Source: CAWEWH01 sp963812775 (lineage in GTDB: Bacteria > Pseudomonadota > Alphaproteobacteria > Rhizobiales > Beijerinckiaceae). From it: a DNA stretch of 64,000 nucleotides. Positions within the stretch are counted from its first letter, which is position 1; every line of letters starts with the position of its first letter. Made by a program: the position numbers and the translations under genes. The stretch lies in assembly GCA_963812775.1 (NCBI GenBank), contig CAWEWH010000006.1, positions 62,001-126,000 of the forward strand, read 5' to 3'. Shown here piece after piece: positions 28,642 to 37,731 of this stretch. The notes beneath the pieces are model-generated. The model had not been told where the DNA came from. It searched no databases and saw only the letters and a list, made by a program, of their open reading frames with translations.

Positions 28642-28913
28642 TAACGCCGGGGGCGATTCATATCCCCCGGCCGCCGCTCCCCGTCGGCGCCAGTGCGCAT
28701 CGGGTCGACGATGATCGTGAAATTGTTGGGGCTGCGGTTCTCGACATCGGCCGGCAAGGCTTGCGGGATGGCGATGAGCGGCTCGCCGCGCTCGCGCTCG
28801 TTGACGACGCCCCGCGACACGACCTCGTCGGCCGACTGAGCGAGGCCCGGCCCGGCGAGCAGGAGCGCGAGCGCCGCAAGGGTCGGCGCAATGAGTATGG
28901 TGACGGCGCGCAT
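28641..28913 (-). CDS. Small secreted protein of unknown function
   Basis: 90 residues. The first ~25 ('MRAVTILIAPTLAALALLLA' then GPGLAQ) form a signal peptide. The mature part is short and hydrophilic ('NNFTIIVDPMRTGADGE') without a recognised domain. ATG 28913 follows GAGGGGT, so the longer frame to 29231 is rejected. It lies just downstream of the PilZ gene on the same strand and may be cotranscribed with it. Confidence 0.65.
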   Translation of the reverse strand: MRAVTILIAPTLAALALLLAGPGLAQSADEVVSRGVVNERERGEPLIAIPQALPADVENRSPNNFTIIVDPMRTGADGERRPGDMNRPRR

Positions 28914-28933
28914 GAAAGACCCCTCAAAAGTGG

Positions 28934-29314
28934 TTAGATCGCCTGCTTCTCTCGCTCGGCGCTGTGAAATTCCGCGAGCTGGCGCTTGAGCTCGGCGTTC
29001 TCGGCTTCCAGTTCCCGCACGCGACGCTCGAGCGAGAGATTGGCCGGCTCGGCCGGTGCCACGAGCGGCTGGGCGAAGGCGATGCCGACATGCGTCTTGG
29101 TGCGCCACTTGATGTAGGACGCGTGGCGCATCCCCTTTGCGGGCACGGACAGTTCGAAGGCTTCCGGTATGGCGACAGTCTCGGCAAGCTCCAGGCGCGC
29201 GCCGCCGTCGGAAAGGTCGCGGATCGTGCAATCGAGGCTGGAGGCCCGATTGTTGAACTCGACCTTACCGCGCAGAAACGTGCGGTGTCGTGGGTGCTTG
29301 CGCTTCTCCTCCAT
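28934..29314 (-). CDS. PilZ domain protein with C-terminal coiled coil
   Basis: 126 residues. PilZ domains bind cyclic di-GMP through an Arg-rich RxxxR motif ('RKHPRHRTFLRG') and a D/NxSxxG motif ('DLSDGGARLEL'), both present in the first 50 residues. The last ~35 residues form a coiled coil ('LERRVRELEAENAELKRQLA'), suggesting dimerisation. I start at ATG 29314; a GTG at 29323 is possible. It likely acts as a cytoplasmic c-di-GMP-responsive adaptor. The partner is unknown. Confidence 0.85.
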   Translation of the reverse strand: MEEKRKHPRHRTFLRGKVEFNNRASSLDCTIRDLSDGGARLELAETVAIPEAFELSVPAKGMRHASYIKWRTKTHVGIAFAQPLVAPAEPANLSLERRVRELEAENAELKRQLAEFHSAEREKQAI

Positions 29315-29580
29315 GCTCGTCACCAGTGTCGTTCCCGTGGGCTTAAGGCTCGGGAACAGGGAGGGCGTTCAGCTTCGCCGCTCTTATCGAGAACGCCTCG
29401 ACTGGTACGCCGGGTGTCATTCAACCATGGGCAGAGTCAACGGGACGTTACGCGCGGCCGCGGGATTCGCGGCGAATGCCGCCTGATCGCCTCGTTTTGG
29501 AGCGTTCCGATGCTCCGTCGCGTGCACGTTGGAAGGTTTGTTAACCACCGTGACAAAATCGGCTGGCACACCAATGCCCG

Positions 29581-30522
29581 CTAGGCGCGGACCTCGCGCC
29601 TGAAGCCGGCGACGACGGCACAGCCGATCAGCCCCGGCTCCTCGGCCGTGATGACGTGAACGGGGACTTGGGCGAGCCATTGTCCGTGGTGGGGATGCGC
29701 CGTGAAGGCGGCACGGAAGATGTCCGCATCGATGAAGGCCCTGAGCCGCTGCGCCACACCGCCCGCCAGGAAAACGCCACCGCCGGCGCGGAATGCAAGA
29801 GCCAGGTCGCGGGCGAAGCGCCCGAGGAGCCGCGTGTAGAGCGCCATGGTGGCCACGGCGCGCGGCTCACGGGCGGCAATGCGATCGCCCACCGCTTCTG
29901 GCGTCTCGGGCTCGCCGCCGTTCACGGCAGCATCGAGCAGCGCCAGACCCGGGCCGGCGAGGACGGCCTCGGCCGACAGGAGCCCCACGCGGGCGCGGAG
30001 CTTTGCGAAGATCGCGTCCTCGTCGCTCTCAACCGGACCAAACGACATGTGGCCGGCCTCGCTCGGCAGGACGCGCCGCGCATCCGTGAGATAGAGGGCG
30101 GCGCCGAGACCGGTGCCTGGCCCGACGGCCAATTTGGGGCCCGTCGAGACGCTGCCGGGCGCGAGCGTCACGAGCTCGTCGGGGCGCAGCGTCTCGAGCG
30201 CGTAGGCGACGGCCTCGAAGTCGTTGAGGAGCGTCAGGCGGCGGAACTTGAAGGCCGAGACCAGCGCCGTGCGGGCGAACATCCACGGCCGGTTGGTCAT
30301 CTGGACGCCGCGCGCGTCGACGGCGCCCGCGATGGCAAGCACGGCTTCATCAATCGGCTCGCCTGCGCTCGGCACAATCTCGGCGAGCGCGCGGGCGATG
30401 AGCGTCGGCGGATCCTCGAACGCATCGTCGTCGAGATGCACGAGGCCGTGCGGGCGACCGGCCTTGACGATGGCAAAGCGGCTCGACGTGCCGCCGATGT
30501 CGGCGATGAGGGTGGCGGCCAA
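29581..30522 (-). CDS. glk: Glucokinase
   Basis: 313 residues, the usual length. It phosphorylates glucose to glucose-6-phosphate with ATP. The N-terminal phosphate loop is 'ADIGGTSSRFAIV', the catalytic region 'LNDFEAVAYAL', the nucleotide segment 'VGPGTGLGAAL', and the sugar-binding segment 'SEAGHMSFGP'. This is the bacterial Glk family (not ROK; no CXCGXXGC zinc motif is seen). The product feeds trehalose synthesis (otsA/otsB next door) and the tal-pgi/gnd/zwf genes 11 kb away. Confidence 0.92.
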   Translation of the reverse strand: MAATLIADIGGTSSRFAIVKAGRPHGLVHLDDDAFEDPPTLIARALAEIVPSAGEPIDEAVLAIAGAVDARGVQMTNRPWMFARTALVSAFKFRRLTLLNDFEAVAYALETLRPDELVTLAPGSVSTGPKLAVGPGTGLGAALYLTDARRVLPSEAGHMSFGPVESDEDAIFAKLRARVGLLSAEAVLAGPGLALLDAAVNGGEPETPEAVGDRIAAREPRAVATMALYTRLLGRFARDLALAFRAGGGVFLAGGVAQRLRAFIDADIFRAAFTAHPHHGQWLAQVPVHVITAEEPGLIGCAVVAGFRREVRA

Positions 30523-30593
30523 GCCCGGGGTTCAGTCAGAGCGCGATGCGATCGCAAGGCAATCGCATCGACGCTCCAACTTCATGACTTTTG

Positions 30594-30639
30594 CGCATGA
30601 TCCTTTTCCGAAACCGCGGGCACTTTTCGGGATCATGCG
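30594..30639. repeat. GATCATG inverted repeat between otsA and glk
   Basis: CGCATGATC and GATCATGCG arms enclose TCCGAAA...TTTTCGG, ending exactly one base before the otsA stop codon. A second palindrome (GCGATGCGATCGC...GCGATTGCC-type arms, about 30543-30569) lies beside it. It is a member of a family of four in this window and similar to dispersed intergenic palindromes of rhizobial genomes. It probably forms a transcript-end hairpin. Confidence 0.65.
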
Positions 30640-32067
30640 TTAGAGCGCAAAGAGGGCGCGGATGTTGCTGACGATGCTGCCGCGGCGGCGCGTCTCGCCG
30701 AGTGCCGAGAGGAAGCGCTCCGCCCAACGGTCGATGTCGTTCTTCTCGATCACCGACATCATGCGCTGGTGGCGCACGCGGCGTTCGGCGAGAGGCATTT
30801 CAAGAGCACGGCGGATGGCGGCCGCGACACCTTCCGTCTCATGCGGATTGACCATCAAGGCGCCGTCCCGAAGCTCGAGCGATGCGCCGGCGAATTGCGA
30901 CAGGATCAGCACGCCGGGATCCTCGGCATCCTGGGCCGCCACATATTCCTTGGCAACGAGATTCATGCCGTCGCGCAGCGGCGTGACCAGCGCCGCGCGG
31001 GCGATGCGGTAGAGCCCGGCCAGCGCATCGCGCGAATGCGTCTTGTTGATGTAACGGATGGGCGTCCAGGCCACCTCGCCGAAGGTGCCGTTGATCTGGC
31101 CGGCCTTGGCGCTCACCGCCTGGTCGATCTCGGCATATTCGGCGATCTCCGAGCGACTCTTGGGCGTGATCTGCAGATAGGTCACCCGGCCGCGCCAATT
31201 GGGATAGGCGGTGAGGAACCTCTCGAACGCCTCCATGCGATGGGGAATGCCCTTCGAATAGTCGAGGCGGTCGACGCCCATCACCATGCTGCGCCCCGAC
31301 AGGCTGTTCTTCACGTCGCGGATGAACGACGAGGCTGACATGCGCCGGGCGGCGCTGGCAAAGGCCTCCGTGTCGATGCCCACCGGAAAGACGCCGGTGC
31401 GGGGGCTGCGGCCATGCGCGTCCTGGATCCCGCCGTCGCGGCCCGAGGAGCCGCCGGACTGCGTCAGGTAGCGGGTGAAGTTGTCGCGATCGTTCTCGGT
31501 CTGGAAGCCGACGAGGTCGTAATCGGCGAGCGCGCCGATGATTTCGGCGTGATGCGGCAGGGCCCGCAGGATGTCGGGCGGCGGCAGCGGAATGTGCAGG
31601 AAGAAGCCAATCTTGTTGTCGTGGCCACGCGCCCGCAGGTACCGCGCCAGCGGCATCATATGATAGTCGTGCACCCACACGACGTCGTCGGGCGCCAGGA
31701 TTTTCGAGACCTGGTTGGCGAAGGTCTCGTTGACGCGGATGTAGCCGGACAGATCCGAACGGGTGAATTCGGCGAGATCGACGCGATAGTGCAGGATCGG
31801 CCACAGCACCCGATTGGCGAAGCCGCTGTAATATTCATCGAAATCGGCGGGCGACAGGTCGACCACCGCGTAGGTGACGCTGTCGTGGCGCACCACCTCC
31901 GGCTCGTCGCTCGGCGCATCGACGATGCGTCCGCTCCAGCCGAACCAGATGCCGGCGCGATTCTTCAGCGCCGCATTGACGGCCACCGCCAAGCCGCCGG
32001 CAGTCTGTCCGTTGCCGCCAGGGTCCGGCACGGCGACGCGGTTCGAAATCACCACGAGGCGCGACAC
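30640..32067 (-). CDS. otsA: Alpha,alpha-trehalose-phosphate synthase
   Basis: 475 residues, a GT20 family enzyme joining UDP-glucose and glucose-6-phosphate to trehalose-6-phosphate in the cytoplasm. 'MSRLVVISNRVAVP' opens the family. 'VWVHDYHMMPLARYLR' and 'GVDRLDYSKGIPHRM' carry substrate contacts, and 'GMNLVAKEYVAAQ' binds the donor. otsB lies 290 bases upstream on the same strand; trehalose here likely serves osmotic and desiccation tolerance. The length matches E. coli OtsA (474). Confidence 0.95.
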   Translation of the reverse strand: MSRLVVISNRVAVPDPGGNGQTAGGLAVAVNAALKNRAGIWFGWSGRIVDAPSDEPEVVRHDSVTYAVVDLSPADFDEYYSGFANRVLWPILHYRVDLAEFTRSDLSGYIRVNETFANQVSKILAPDDVVWVHDYHMMPLARYLRARGHDNKIGFFLHIPLPPPDILRALPHHAEIIGALADYDLVGFQTENDRDNFTRYLTQSGGSSGRDGGIQDAHGRSPRTGVFPVGIDTEAFASAARRMSASSFIRDVKNSLSGRSMVMGVDRLDYSKGIPHRMEAFERFLTAYPNWRGRVTYLQITPKSRSEIAEYAEIDQAVSAKAGQINGTFGEVAWTPIRYINKTHSRDALAGLYRIARAALVTPLRDGMNLVAKEYVAAQDAEDPGVLILSQFAGASLELRDGALMVNPHETEGVAAAIRRALEMPLAERRVRHQRMMSVIEKNDIDRWAERFLSALGETRRRGSIVSNIRALFAL

Positions 32068-32357
32068 TTCGAAATCTCTCCTGCTGATCGACGCTGTGTT
32101 CGAAACCGCCAGACCCCAGCATGGGATAACGCTGCGGTGGCGCTTTAGTTCCCCGTCGCTGAGCGCAAATTGGGGCGGATCGGCGGACGCATGATGGCCG
32201 GCGCATGACCGAAAAAGATCAAGATTCCTCGCACGATGTCAGATGCGAAAAATTGCGCACGGCCCGCGAGCCCGGTCGCGGGCCAGATCGTGAGCCATCA
32301 CAAGACGAGCGCGTGGATGCGGGCGCGTTCGGTCGCGGGCCGCCGTAGGGCGTATGG

Positions 32358-33107
32358 TCAAGCTGCAGCTTCGGCGCGACCGGCGAGGCCGGCAATCCAC
32401 TCGCGGACTTGCGCCGCGGTCTCAAAGCCGCGCGGCACGCCGCGCAGATCGCGGCCGACCGCATAGGCCAGTCCGCGATAACGCGTCAGCGCCGCGAAGG
32501 CCGCAAGGTCGGTAACGTCGTCGCCGATGAAAACTGGACGGCGCCCCCGGAAGGGAGGCCGCGCCATGAACGTGTCGACCGCCGTGCCCTTGTCGTGCGT
32601 GTTGCGCTTCACTTCGTAGACCAGCTTGCCCGACAGAATGCCGAGCGAGCGGTCGCCACATTCCTCGAGAATCGTCGCGATGGCGCTGTGCAACGCCTCG
32701 GCGGCTGTCGGCAAGGCGCGATAGTGAATGGCGATCGAGACGACCTTGTCCTCGATCAGGACGCCCGGATTGTGCAGGCCGAGCTCGGCCAAATCCTCAC
32801 GCAAGCTCACGGGCAGTCCCGGCCCTGACACGACCTCGATCTCCCCGTCCTCGACGAGACGCAACTGGGCGCCGTGCACGCCGGCGGCCTTGAATTTCAC
32901 CGGCTGGAACAGCTCGTCGATGATCTGGATCGGCCGGCCGCTGACCAGCGCAAGGGCGCCATCGACGCGCTTGGCGAGAATTTGCAGATCGTCCAGGAGA
33001 TGCGGGTCGACGACCACGTCGGTGGGCTTGGGCGCGAGGTCGACCAGCGTTCCGTCGATGTCGAAGAAGAGGCAGATGCGGCGAAGGTCCAACGGCTCTT
33101 GCGTCAT
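32358..33107 (-). CDS. otsB: Trehalose-phosphatase
   Basis: 249 residues of the HAD superfamily, removing phosphate from trehalose-6-phosphate made by OtsA. Motif I 'FFDIDGTLVDLAP' holds the nucleophile and acid/base Asp residues, 'LVSGRP' is motif II, 'NTHDKGTAV' has the motif III Lys, and 'FIGDDVTDLAAF' is motif IV. ATG 33107 is preferred; an in-frame TTG at 33128 would add seven residues. It lies upstream of otsA on the same strand. Confidence 0.93.
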   Translation of the reverse strand: MTQEPLDLRRICLFFDIDGTLVDLAPKPTDVVVDPHLLDDLQILAKRVDGALALVSGRPIQIIDELFQPVKFKAAGVHGAQLRLVEDGEIEVVSGPGLPVSLREDLAELGLHNPGVLIEDKVVSIAIHYRALPTAAEALHSAIATILEECGDRSLGILSGKLVYEVKRNTHDKGTAVDTFMARPPFRGRRPVFIGDDVTDLAAFAALTRYRGLAYAVGRDLRGVPRGFETAAQVREWIAGLAGRAEAAA

Positions 33108-33202
33108 GGATGGGTCGTGGACTGACAAAGTGGCAAACTTGCGGGGCAGAATAGTCCTTTATCTCAAGCGCTCCCGCAACCGCCAAGTTCCCGAAGTGTC
33201 CA

Positions 33203-33237
33203 AGGCACGACGCGATTTGGATAATCGCATCGTGCCT
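33203..33237. repeat. Imperfect inverted repeat between the DUF892 gene and otsB
   Basis: AGGCACGACGCGAT and ATCGCATCGTGCCT form 14-base arms with one mismatch around a 7-base loop. It lies 62 bases past the stop of the minus-strand DUF892 gene and 96 bases before otsB. There is no T-tract, so it could be a dispersed palindrome or a weak terminator. Confidence 0.5.
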
Positions 33238-33298
33238 CAACGGCTCAATTTACGCACGATCCCGTAGCCTCGCACGCCAAAACGACCCGGCGACCGTG

Positions 33299-33781
33299 TC
33301 AGGCCGCCTTCTGGTTGATGCTGGCCGTGGCGAGCTCGGACAGCGCGAGGTCGGTGGCCTTCTCCTCGTCCAGCGTCGCGCCGAGCAGGTCCTTGGCCTC
33401 GGTCATGCCAAGCTGGTCGGCCCAGGCGGCCAGCGTGCCGTAGCGGGTGATCTCGTAGTGCTCGACGGCCTGGGCGGCGGCGATCATGGCGGCGTCGCGC
33501 ACGTCCTTCTCCTCGGCCTCTTTCATCACCTCGGTGCCTTCCTCGAGGATGCCGAGGATGCCCGGGCACTTCTTGCCCGCCGGCTTCACGTCGAGCATCT
33601 GGAAGATCTCCTCCAGCCGTTCGATCTGCCCTTTGGTCTCCTCGAGATGCTTCTCGAAGGCCTGCTTCAGTTGCGGGCTGCCGGCCTTCTTGGCCATCTT
33701 GGGCAGCGCCTTGGTGATCTGCTTTTCGGCGAAATAGATGTCCTTCAGCGTGTCGAGAAACAGGTCGTTGATGTTCTTCAT
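33299..33781 (-). CDS. DUF892/YciE-like ferritin-like protein
   Basis: 160 residues, entirely helical. 'LKDIYFAEKQITKALPKMA' and 'EHYEITRYGTLAAWADQLG' are signature helices of the YciE/DUF892 family, a four-helix ferritin-like bundle with conserved Glu and His residues that can hold a di-iron site. Members are induced by osmotic and general stress. ATG 33781 has AAGGAGA upstream, so the extended frame to 33901 is rejected. The neighbouring trehalose and DNA-repair genes suggest a general stress group. Confidence 0.88.
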   Translation of the reverse strand: MKNINDLFLDTLKDIYFAEKQITKALPKMAKKAGSPQLKQAFEKHLEETKGQIERLEEIFQMLDVKPAGKKCPGILGILEEGTEVMKEAEEKDVRDAAMIAAAQAVEHYEITRYGTLAAWADQLGMTEAKDLLGATLDEEKATDLALSELATASINQKAA

Positions 33782-33961
33782 GGGCGCGGTCTCCTTGCCG
33801 GCGGGCGATTGGTGCGAGTGGCTGCGCGGATGCGCAATGAGGCGTGTCCTCGGCCTTGAGGCACAATGAAGATGTCGCGGCCAATGTTCCGTTCGCCGCA
33901 AGGCGGAACGCGCGCGCCGGCCTGGCGGTTATCGTGTGTTGCTCCCACGAAGGATCGTGCG

Positions 33962-34870
33962 ATGGCGCCGCGGGCCAGTTGGAAAGGCTTCCTGAAAATG
34001 TCGCTGGTGAGCTGCCGGGTCGCCCTCTACCCGGCTGAAACCGACAGCGAACGCATCTCCTTTCACCTCATCAATCGCCCGACGCGCCACCGCGTGCGGC
34101 AGCAGTTGGTGGACGAGAAGACCGGCAAGGCCGTGGACCGCGAGGATCGCATCAAGGGCTACGAGATCGACCGCGGCGAGTATGTCGAGCTCTCGGACGA
34201 GGAGCTGAAAGCCGTCGAGATCAGCAGCACGCACGTCATCGACATCGAGCGGTTCGTCAAGGCCGAGGAGGTCGACGCCGTCTATCTCGATCGGACCTAC
34301 TACCTGGCACCCGACGGCAAGGTCGCGGCCGATGCCTTCGCCACCATCCGCGACGCCATGAAGGAGCGCCGGGTCGTGGCCTTGGGGCGCGTGGTCATGT
34401 TCAAGCGCGAACGGGTGGTGATGCTGGCGCCATTCGACAAAGGCCTGACCGCGACCCTGCTGCACTACAATTACGAGGTCCGCGACGAAGACGAGTTCTT
34501 CGACAGCATTCCGCGCAAGAAGACATCGGGCGAGATGCTCGACCTCGCCAAGCACATCATCGAGACCAAGGCCGGACGCTTCGACCCCGACACGTTCAAG
34601 GACCGCTACCAGGATGCGGTCATGGCGCTGATCAAGGCCAAGCAATCCGGCCGCGAGCCGCCGAAGCCGCCCAAGGGGCCACCGTCCAACGTCATCAACC
34701 TGCTCGATGCTTTGCGCCGCAGCGCCAAGGGGGAAGGCCGTGCGTCCGGCGAAGGCAAGCCAGCCGCGCGGTCACGCCACAAGACCACGGCTGCGGCACG
34801 CAAGCGAACCGGGAAGAGAACCATCAAGCGAGCCGTGAGGGCGCGCCAGCGCCTCAAGAAAGCGAGCTAG
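33962..34870 (+). CDS. ku: Non-homologous end-joining protein Ku
   Basis: 302 residues. 'MSLVSCRVALYPA' begins the Ku core, with 'FHLINRPTRHRVRQQLVDEK', 'KGYEIDRGEYVELSDEELKA' and 'DRYQDAVMALI' following, all typical of bacterial Ku, which encircles DNA ends as a homodimer and recruits LigD. The C-terminal ~45 residues are a Lys/Arg-rich extension, as in other long Ku proteins. The ATG at 33962 is preferred to upstream in-frame starts, which add Arg-rich sequence. The LigD gene follows after three bases. Confidence 0.93.
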   Translation: MAPRASWKGFLKMSLVSCRVALYPAETDSERISFHLINRPTRHRVRQQLVDEKTGKAVDREDRIKGYEIDRGEYVELSDEELKAVEISSTHVIDIERFVKAEEVDAVYLDRTYYLAPDGKVAADAFATIRDAMKERRVVALGRVVMFKRERVVMLAPFDKGLTATLLHYNYEVRDEDEFFDSIPRKKTSGEMLDLAKHIIETKAGRFDPDTFKDRYQDAVMALIKAKQSGREPPKPPKGPPSNVINLLDALRRSAKGEGRASGEGKPAARSRHKTTAAARKRTGKRTIKRAVRARQRLKKAS

Positions 34871-34873
34871 GTC

Positions 34874-37519
34874 ATGGCGCGGACGCTTTCCGCCTACAAC
34901 GAGAAGCGCGATTTCGGCAGGACGCGCGAGCCGCGTGGTGAGAAGCGCCAAGCCGGCCGCAAAGGCCGGGCCGAGGGCAATTCGTTCGTCGTGCAGAAGC
35001 ACGCCGCCACCCGGCTGCACTACGACTTCCGCCTCGAGCTCGACGGCGTGCTGTTGAGCTGGGCGGTGACGCAGGGGCCGAGCCTGGTGCCGGGCGAGAA
35101 GCGGCTCGCGGTCCAGACCGAGGACCACCCCCTCGACTACGCCGATTTCGAGGGCATCATCCCCAAGGGCCAGTATGGCGGCGGCACGGTGATCGTCTGG
35201 GATCGCGGCACGTGGACGCCCGATGGCGATCCGCACAAGGGGATGAAGAAGGGCCGGCTCGATTTCAGCCTCGAGGGCGAGAAGCTGGGTGGGCGCTGGC
35301 ACCTGGTGCGCATGGCCAAGCGGCGCGGCGAGAAGCGCGACAACTGGCTCTTGATCAAGGCCAAGGACGAGGCGGCGCGCACCGCGCGCGACGCCGACAT
35401 TCTTACGGCGAAGCCCGGATCGGCAATCAGCGGCCGCACCATCGAAGAGGTGGCTGCCAACAAGCGAGCCGCTGTGTGGCAGTCGAACCGGCGCGAGAGC
35501 GGCGTCAAGCGCCCCCGCAAGGTGGCGGCCATGCCCGCCGCGAGGCTCGCATCGGCCCCCAGGGCGGCAGCGGGGCGGCGCGCCACCACCAAGCGTGTCA
35601 TTGCGAAGCGTGTCATGGCCAAGCGCGCCGCGAACCATGCGACGCGGCGCAGCCGGCAGCCGCACGCCAAGCGCGCCGCCAAGAAGCCGGATTTCATCGC
35701 GCCGTGCCTCGCGAAGCTGTCCGACGACCCGCCGCCCGGCGCGCAATGGGTGCATGAGATAAAATTCGACGGCTATCGCATGCAGCCGCATCTCGCCGAC
35801 GGCGACGTGCGGCTCCTGACGCGCAAGGGCCTCGACTGGACGGCACGCTTCCAGCCGGTCGCCGACGCCTTGCAGCCGCTCGCCGATCGCCAAGCCATCA
35901 TGGATGGCGAGATCGTCGTCGAGGATGCGGACGGCAGGTCGAACTTCCCCGCCCTGCAGGCGGCGTTGAGCGAAGGCCGCTCCGACCTGTTCGCGTGCTA
36001 CCTGTTCGACCTGATGTGGCTCGACGGCGAGGACCTGCGGCCTCTGCCGCTTGGCGAGCGCAAGGCCCGACTCGCCGAACTCCTCGCGTCGCTGCCGCAA
36101 GACATCGTCCGCGTCAGCGACCATTTCAGCGAGAGCGGCAGCCTCATCCTGAAGCATGCCTGCCGCCTCAGCTTCGAGGGCATCGTGTCGAAGCTGAAGG
36201 ATGCTCCCTATCGCTCCGGACGGACCGGCGACTGGATCAAGAGCAAGTGCGCCAAGCGCCAGGAATTCGTCATCGGCGGCTACACCAAATCGTCCGCCAT
36301 GCCGGGCGCCATCGGCTCGCTGCTGCTCGGCCATCATGACAAGGGCAAGCTCGTCTATACGGGCCGCGTCGGCACCGGCTACTCGGCCGAGATGGCGCGT
36401 GATCTCTTCACGCGGCTCAAGCGGCTGCGGCGCTCGTCACCGGCCTACGACGTGATCCCGCGCGCCGAACGGCGCAAGGACGCCAACTGGACCGAGCCGA
36501 AGCTCGTGGCGGAGGTCGAGTACGGCGCCTGGACGGCCGACAATCTCCTGCGTCACGCCTCCTTCCAGGGTCTGCGCGAGGACAAGGACCCGCGCGAGGT
36601 GGTGCGCGAGGCGCCGGCCGACGCGGCGGCGCCGCTCGAAGCCAAGATCACCCTCACTCATCCCGACCGCGTCTATTGGCCGGATGCCGGCGTCACCAAG
36701 CAGGGCCTCGTCGACTATTATACCGACGTGTGGACATGGATCGCCCCGCACATCGTCGGGCGGCCGCTGGCTCTCGTGCGCTGTCCCGGTGGTGTCGACA
36801 GCCATTGCTTCTTCCAGAAGCATGCCTGGGCCGGCATCGACGCGGCGATCCGGCGCGGCCGCGACCCCGAGGACAACGAGGAACTCCTCTACATCGAGGA
36901 CCTCGCGGGGCTGCTCAACCTGGCGCAGGCCGGCGTGCTGGAAATCCATCCCTGGGGCGCCAAGCTCGCCACCATCGAGCAGCCCGACCAGATGATCTTC
37001 GATCTCGATCCCGGCCCCGGCGTCGCGTGGCCCGAGGTGATCGCCGCCGCACAGGACACGCGCGAGCGCCTTAAGCAGCACGGTCTCGCGAGCTTCGTGA
37101 AGAACACCGGCGGTAAGGGCCTGCACGTCGTCGTGCCGCTCGTCCCGGACGCCGATTGGGAGACCGCCAAGGCCTTTGCGCGCGGCGTCGCGGACGAAAT
37201 GGCCGCGGCCGATCCGCGCCGCTACGTCGCCACCATGTCGAAGAAGGTGCGTGGCGGGCGCATCTTCGTCGACTATGTCCGCAACGGCAAAGGCGCCACT
37301 GCGGTCGCTGCCTACTCGACGCGGGCGCGGCCGGGTGCCGCCGTGTCGACGCCGCTCGCCTGGGAGGAACTCACGCCCGAGATCGGCCCGGCGCATTTCA
37401 CCGTCAACACCATCCGCCGGCGCTTCGATAGTCTCGACAAGGACCCGTGGGCGGAGTTCGACAAGAAGCGGCGGCCGGTGCCGGCCGTTGCCAAGAAGGC
37501 GCGGCGCAAGAAGAGCTAG
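34874..37519 (+). CDS. ligD: Multifunctional DNA ligase/polymerase LigD
   Basis: 881 residues in the order phosphoesterase - ligase - polymerase, the Pseudomonas-type arrangement. Residues ~30-170 are the 3'-phosphoesterase ('HAATRLHYDFRLELDG'). A Lys/Arg-rich linker (~230-275) precedes the ATP-dependent ligase with nucleophile Lys297 in 'HEIKFDGYRM'. The C-terminal primase-polymerase (from ~595, 'LTHPDRVYWPDAGVTKQGL') has 'IFDLDPGPG' with the catalytic Asp pair. With Ku it repairs double-strand breaks. Its TAG shares the tetranucleotide CTAG with the stop of the opposing gene. Confidence 0.95.
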   Translation: MARTLSAYNEKRDFGRTREPRGEKRQAGRKGRAEGNSFVVQKHAATRLHYDFRLELDGVLLSWAVTQGPSLVPGEKRLAVQTEDHPLDYADFEGIIPKGQYGGGTVIVWDRGTWTPDGDPHKGMKKGRLDFSLEGEKLGGRWHLVRMAKRRGEKRDNWLLIKAKDEAARTARDADILTAKPGSAISGRTIEEVAANKRAAVWQSNRRESGVKRPRKVAAMPAARLASAPRAAAGRRATTKRVIAKRVMAKRAANHATRRSRQPHAKRAAKKPDFIAPCLAKLSDDPPPGAQWVHEIKFDGYRMQPHLADGDVRLLTRKGLDWTARFQPVADALQPLADRQAIMDGEIVVEDADGRSNFPALQAALSEGRSDLFACYLFDLMWLDGEDLRPLPLGERKARLAELLASLPQDIVRVSDHFSESGSLILKHACRLSFEGIVSKLKDAPYRSGRTGDWIKSKCAKRQEFVIGGYTKSSAMPGAIGSLLLGHHDKGKLVYTGRVGTGYSAEMARDLFTRLKRLRRSSPAYDVIPRAERRKDANWTEPKLVAEVEYGAWTADNLLRHASFQGLREDKDPREVVREAPADAAAPLEAKITLTHPDRVYWPDAGVTKQGLVDYYTDVWTWIAPHIVGRPLALVRCPGGVDSHCFFQKHAWAGIDAAIRRGRDPEDNEELLYIEDLAGLLNLAQAGVLEIHPWGAKLATIEQPDQMIFDLDPGPGVAWPEVIAAAQDTRERLKQHGLASFVKNTGGKGLHVVVPLVPDADWETAKAFARGVADEMAAADPRRYVATMSKKVRGGRIFVDYVRNGKGATAVAAYSTRARPGAAVSTPLAWEELTPEIGPAHFTVNTIRRRFDSLDKDPWAEFDKKRRPVPAVAKKARRKKS

Positions 37520-37716
37520 GCAAATGCCCGCTCGGGCGCGGGAGGCCGGCCCGGCTCTCTCACCGGGATCTCGACAGGCCGATCGGGCGGCAGCTCGACC
37601 GGACTGTCGCCGGGGAGCGGCTGGACCGGCGGCACGGCTGGGTCGGGTGCCCGTTGCGGATCGTCAGGCGTGTTGGGGTGGCGCGGCTGATCCGGCCGCT
37701 CTGGCTGTTGATTCAT
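37516..37716 (-). CDS. Small proline-rich protein
   Basis: 66 residues, about one-third proline ('PDQPRHPNTPDDPQ', 'PPDRPVEIPVREPG'). There is no signal peptide or membrane segment, and the protein is probably disordered. Very similar Pro/Asp-rich small proteins are annotated as hypothetical in Hyphomicrobiales. Its stop overlaps the ligD stop within CTAG on opposite strands, and it lies just downstream of the GH3 gene on the same strand. Function unknown. Confidence 0.6.
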   Translation of the reverse strand: MNQQPERPDQPRHPNTPDDPQRAPDPAVPPVQPLPGDSPVELPPDRPVEIPVREPGRPPAPERAFA

Positions 37717-37731
37717 CGTCGGACGGCGACT

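Noticed and set aside
34772..36337. 521-codon minus-strand open frame
   Set aside because: Antisense to Ku/LigD; no recognisable domain.
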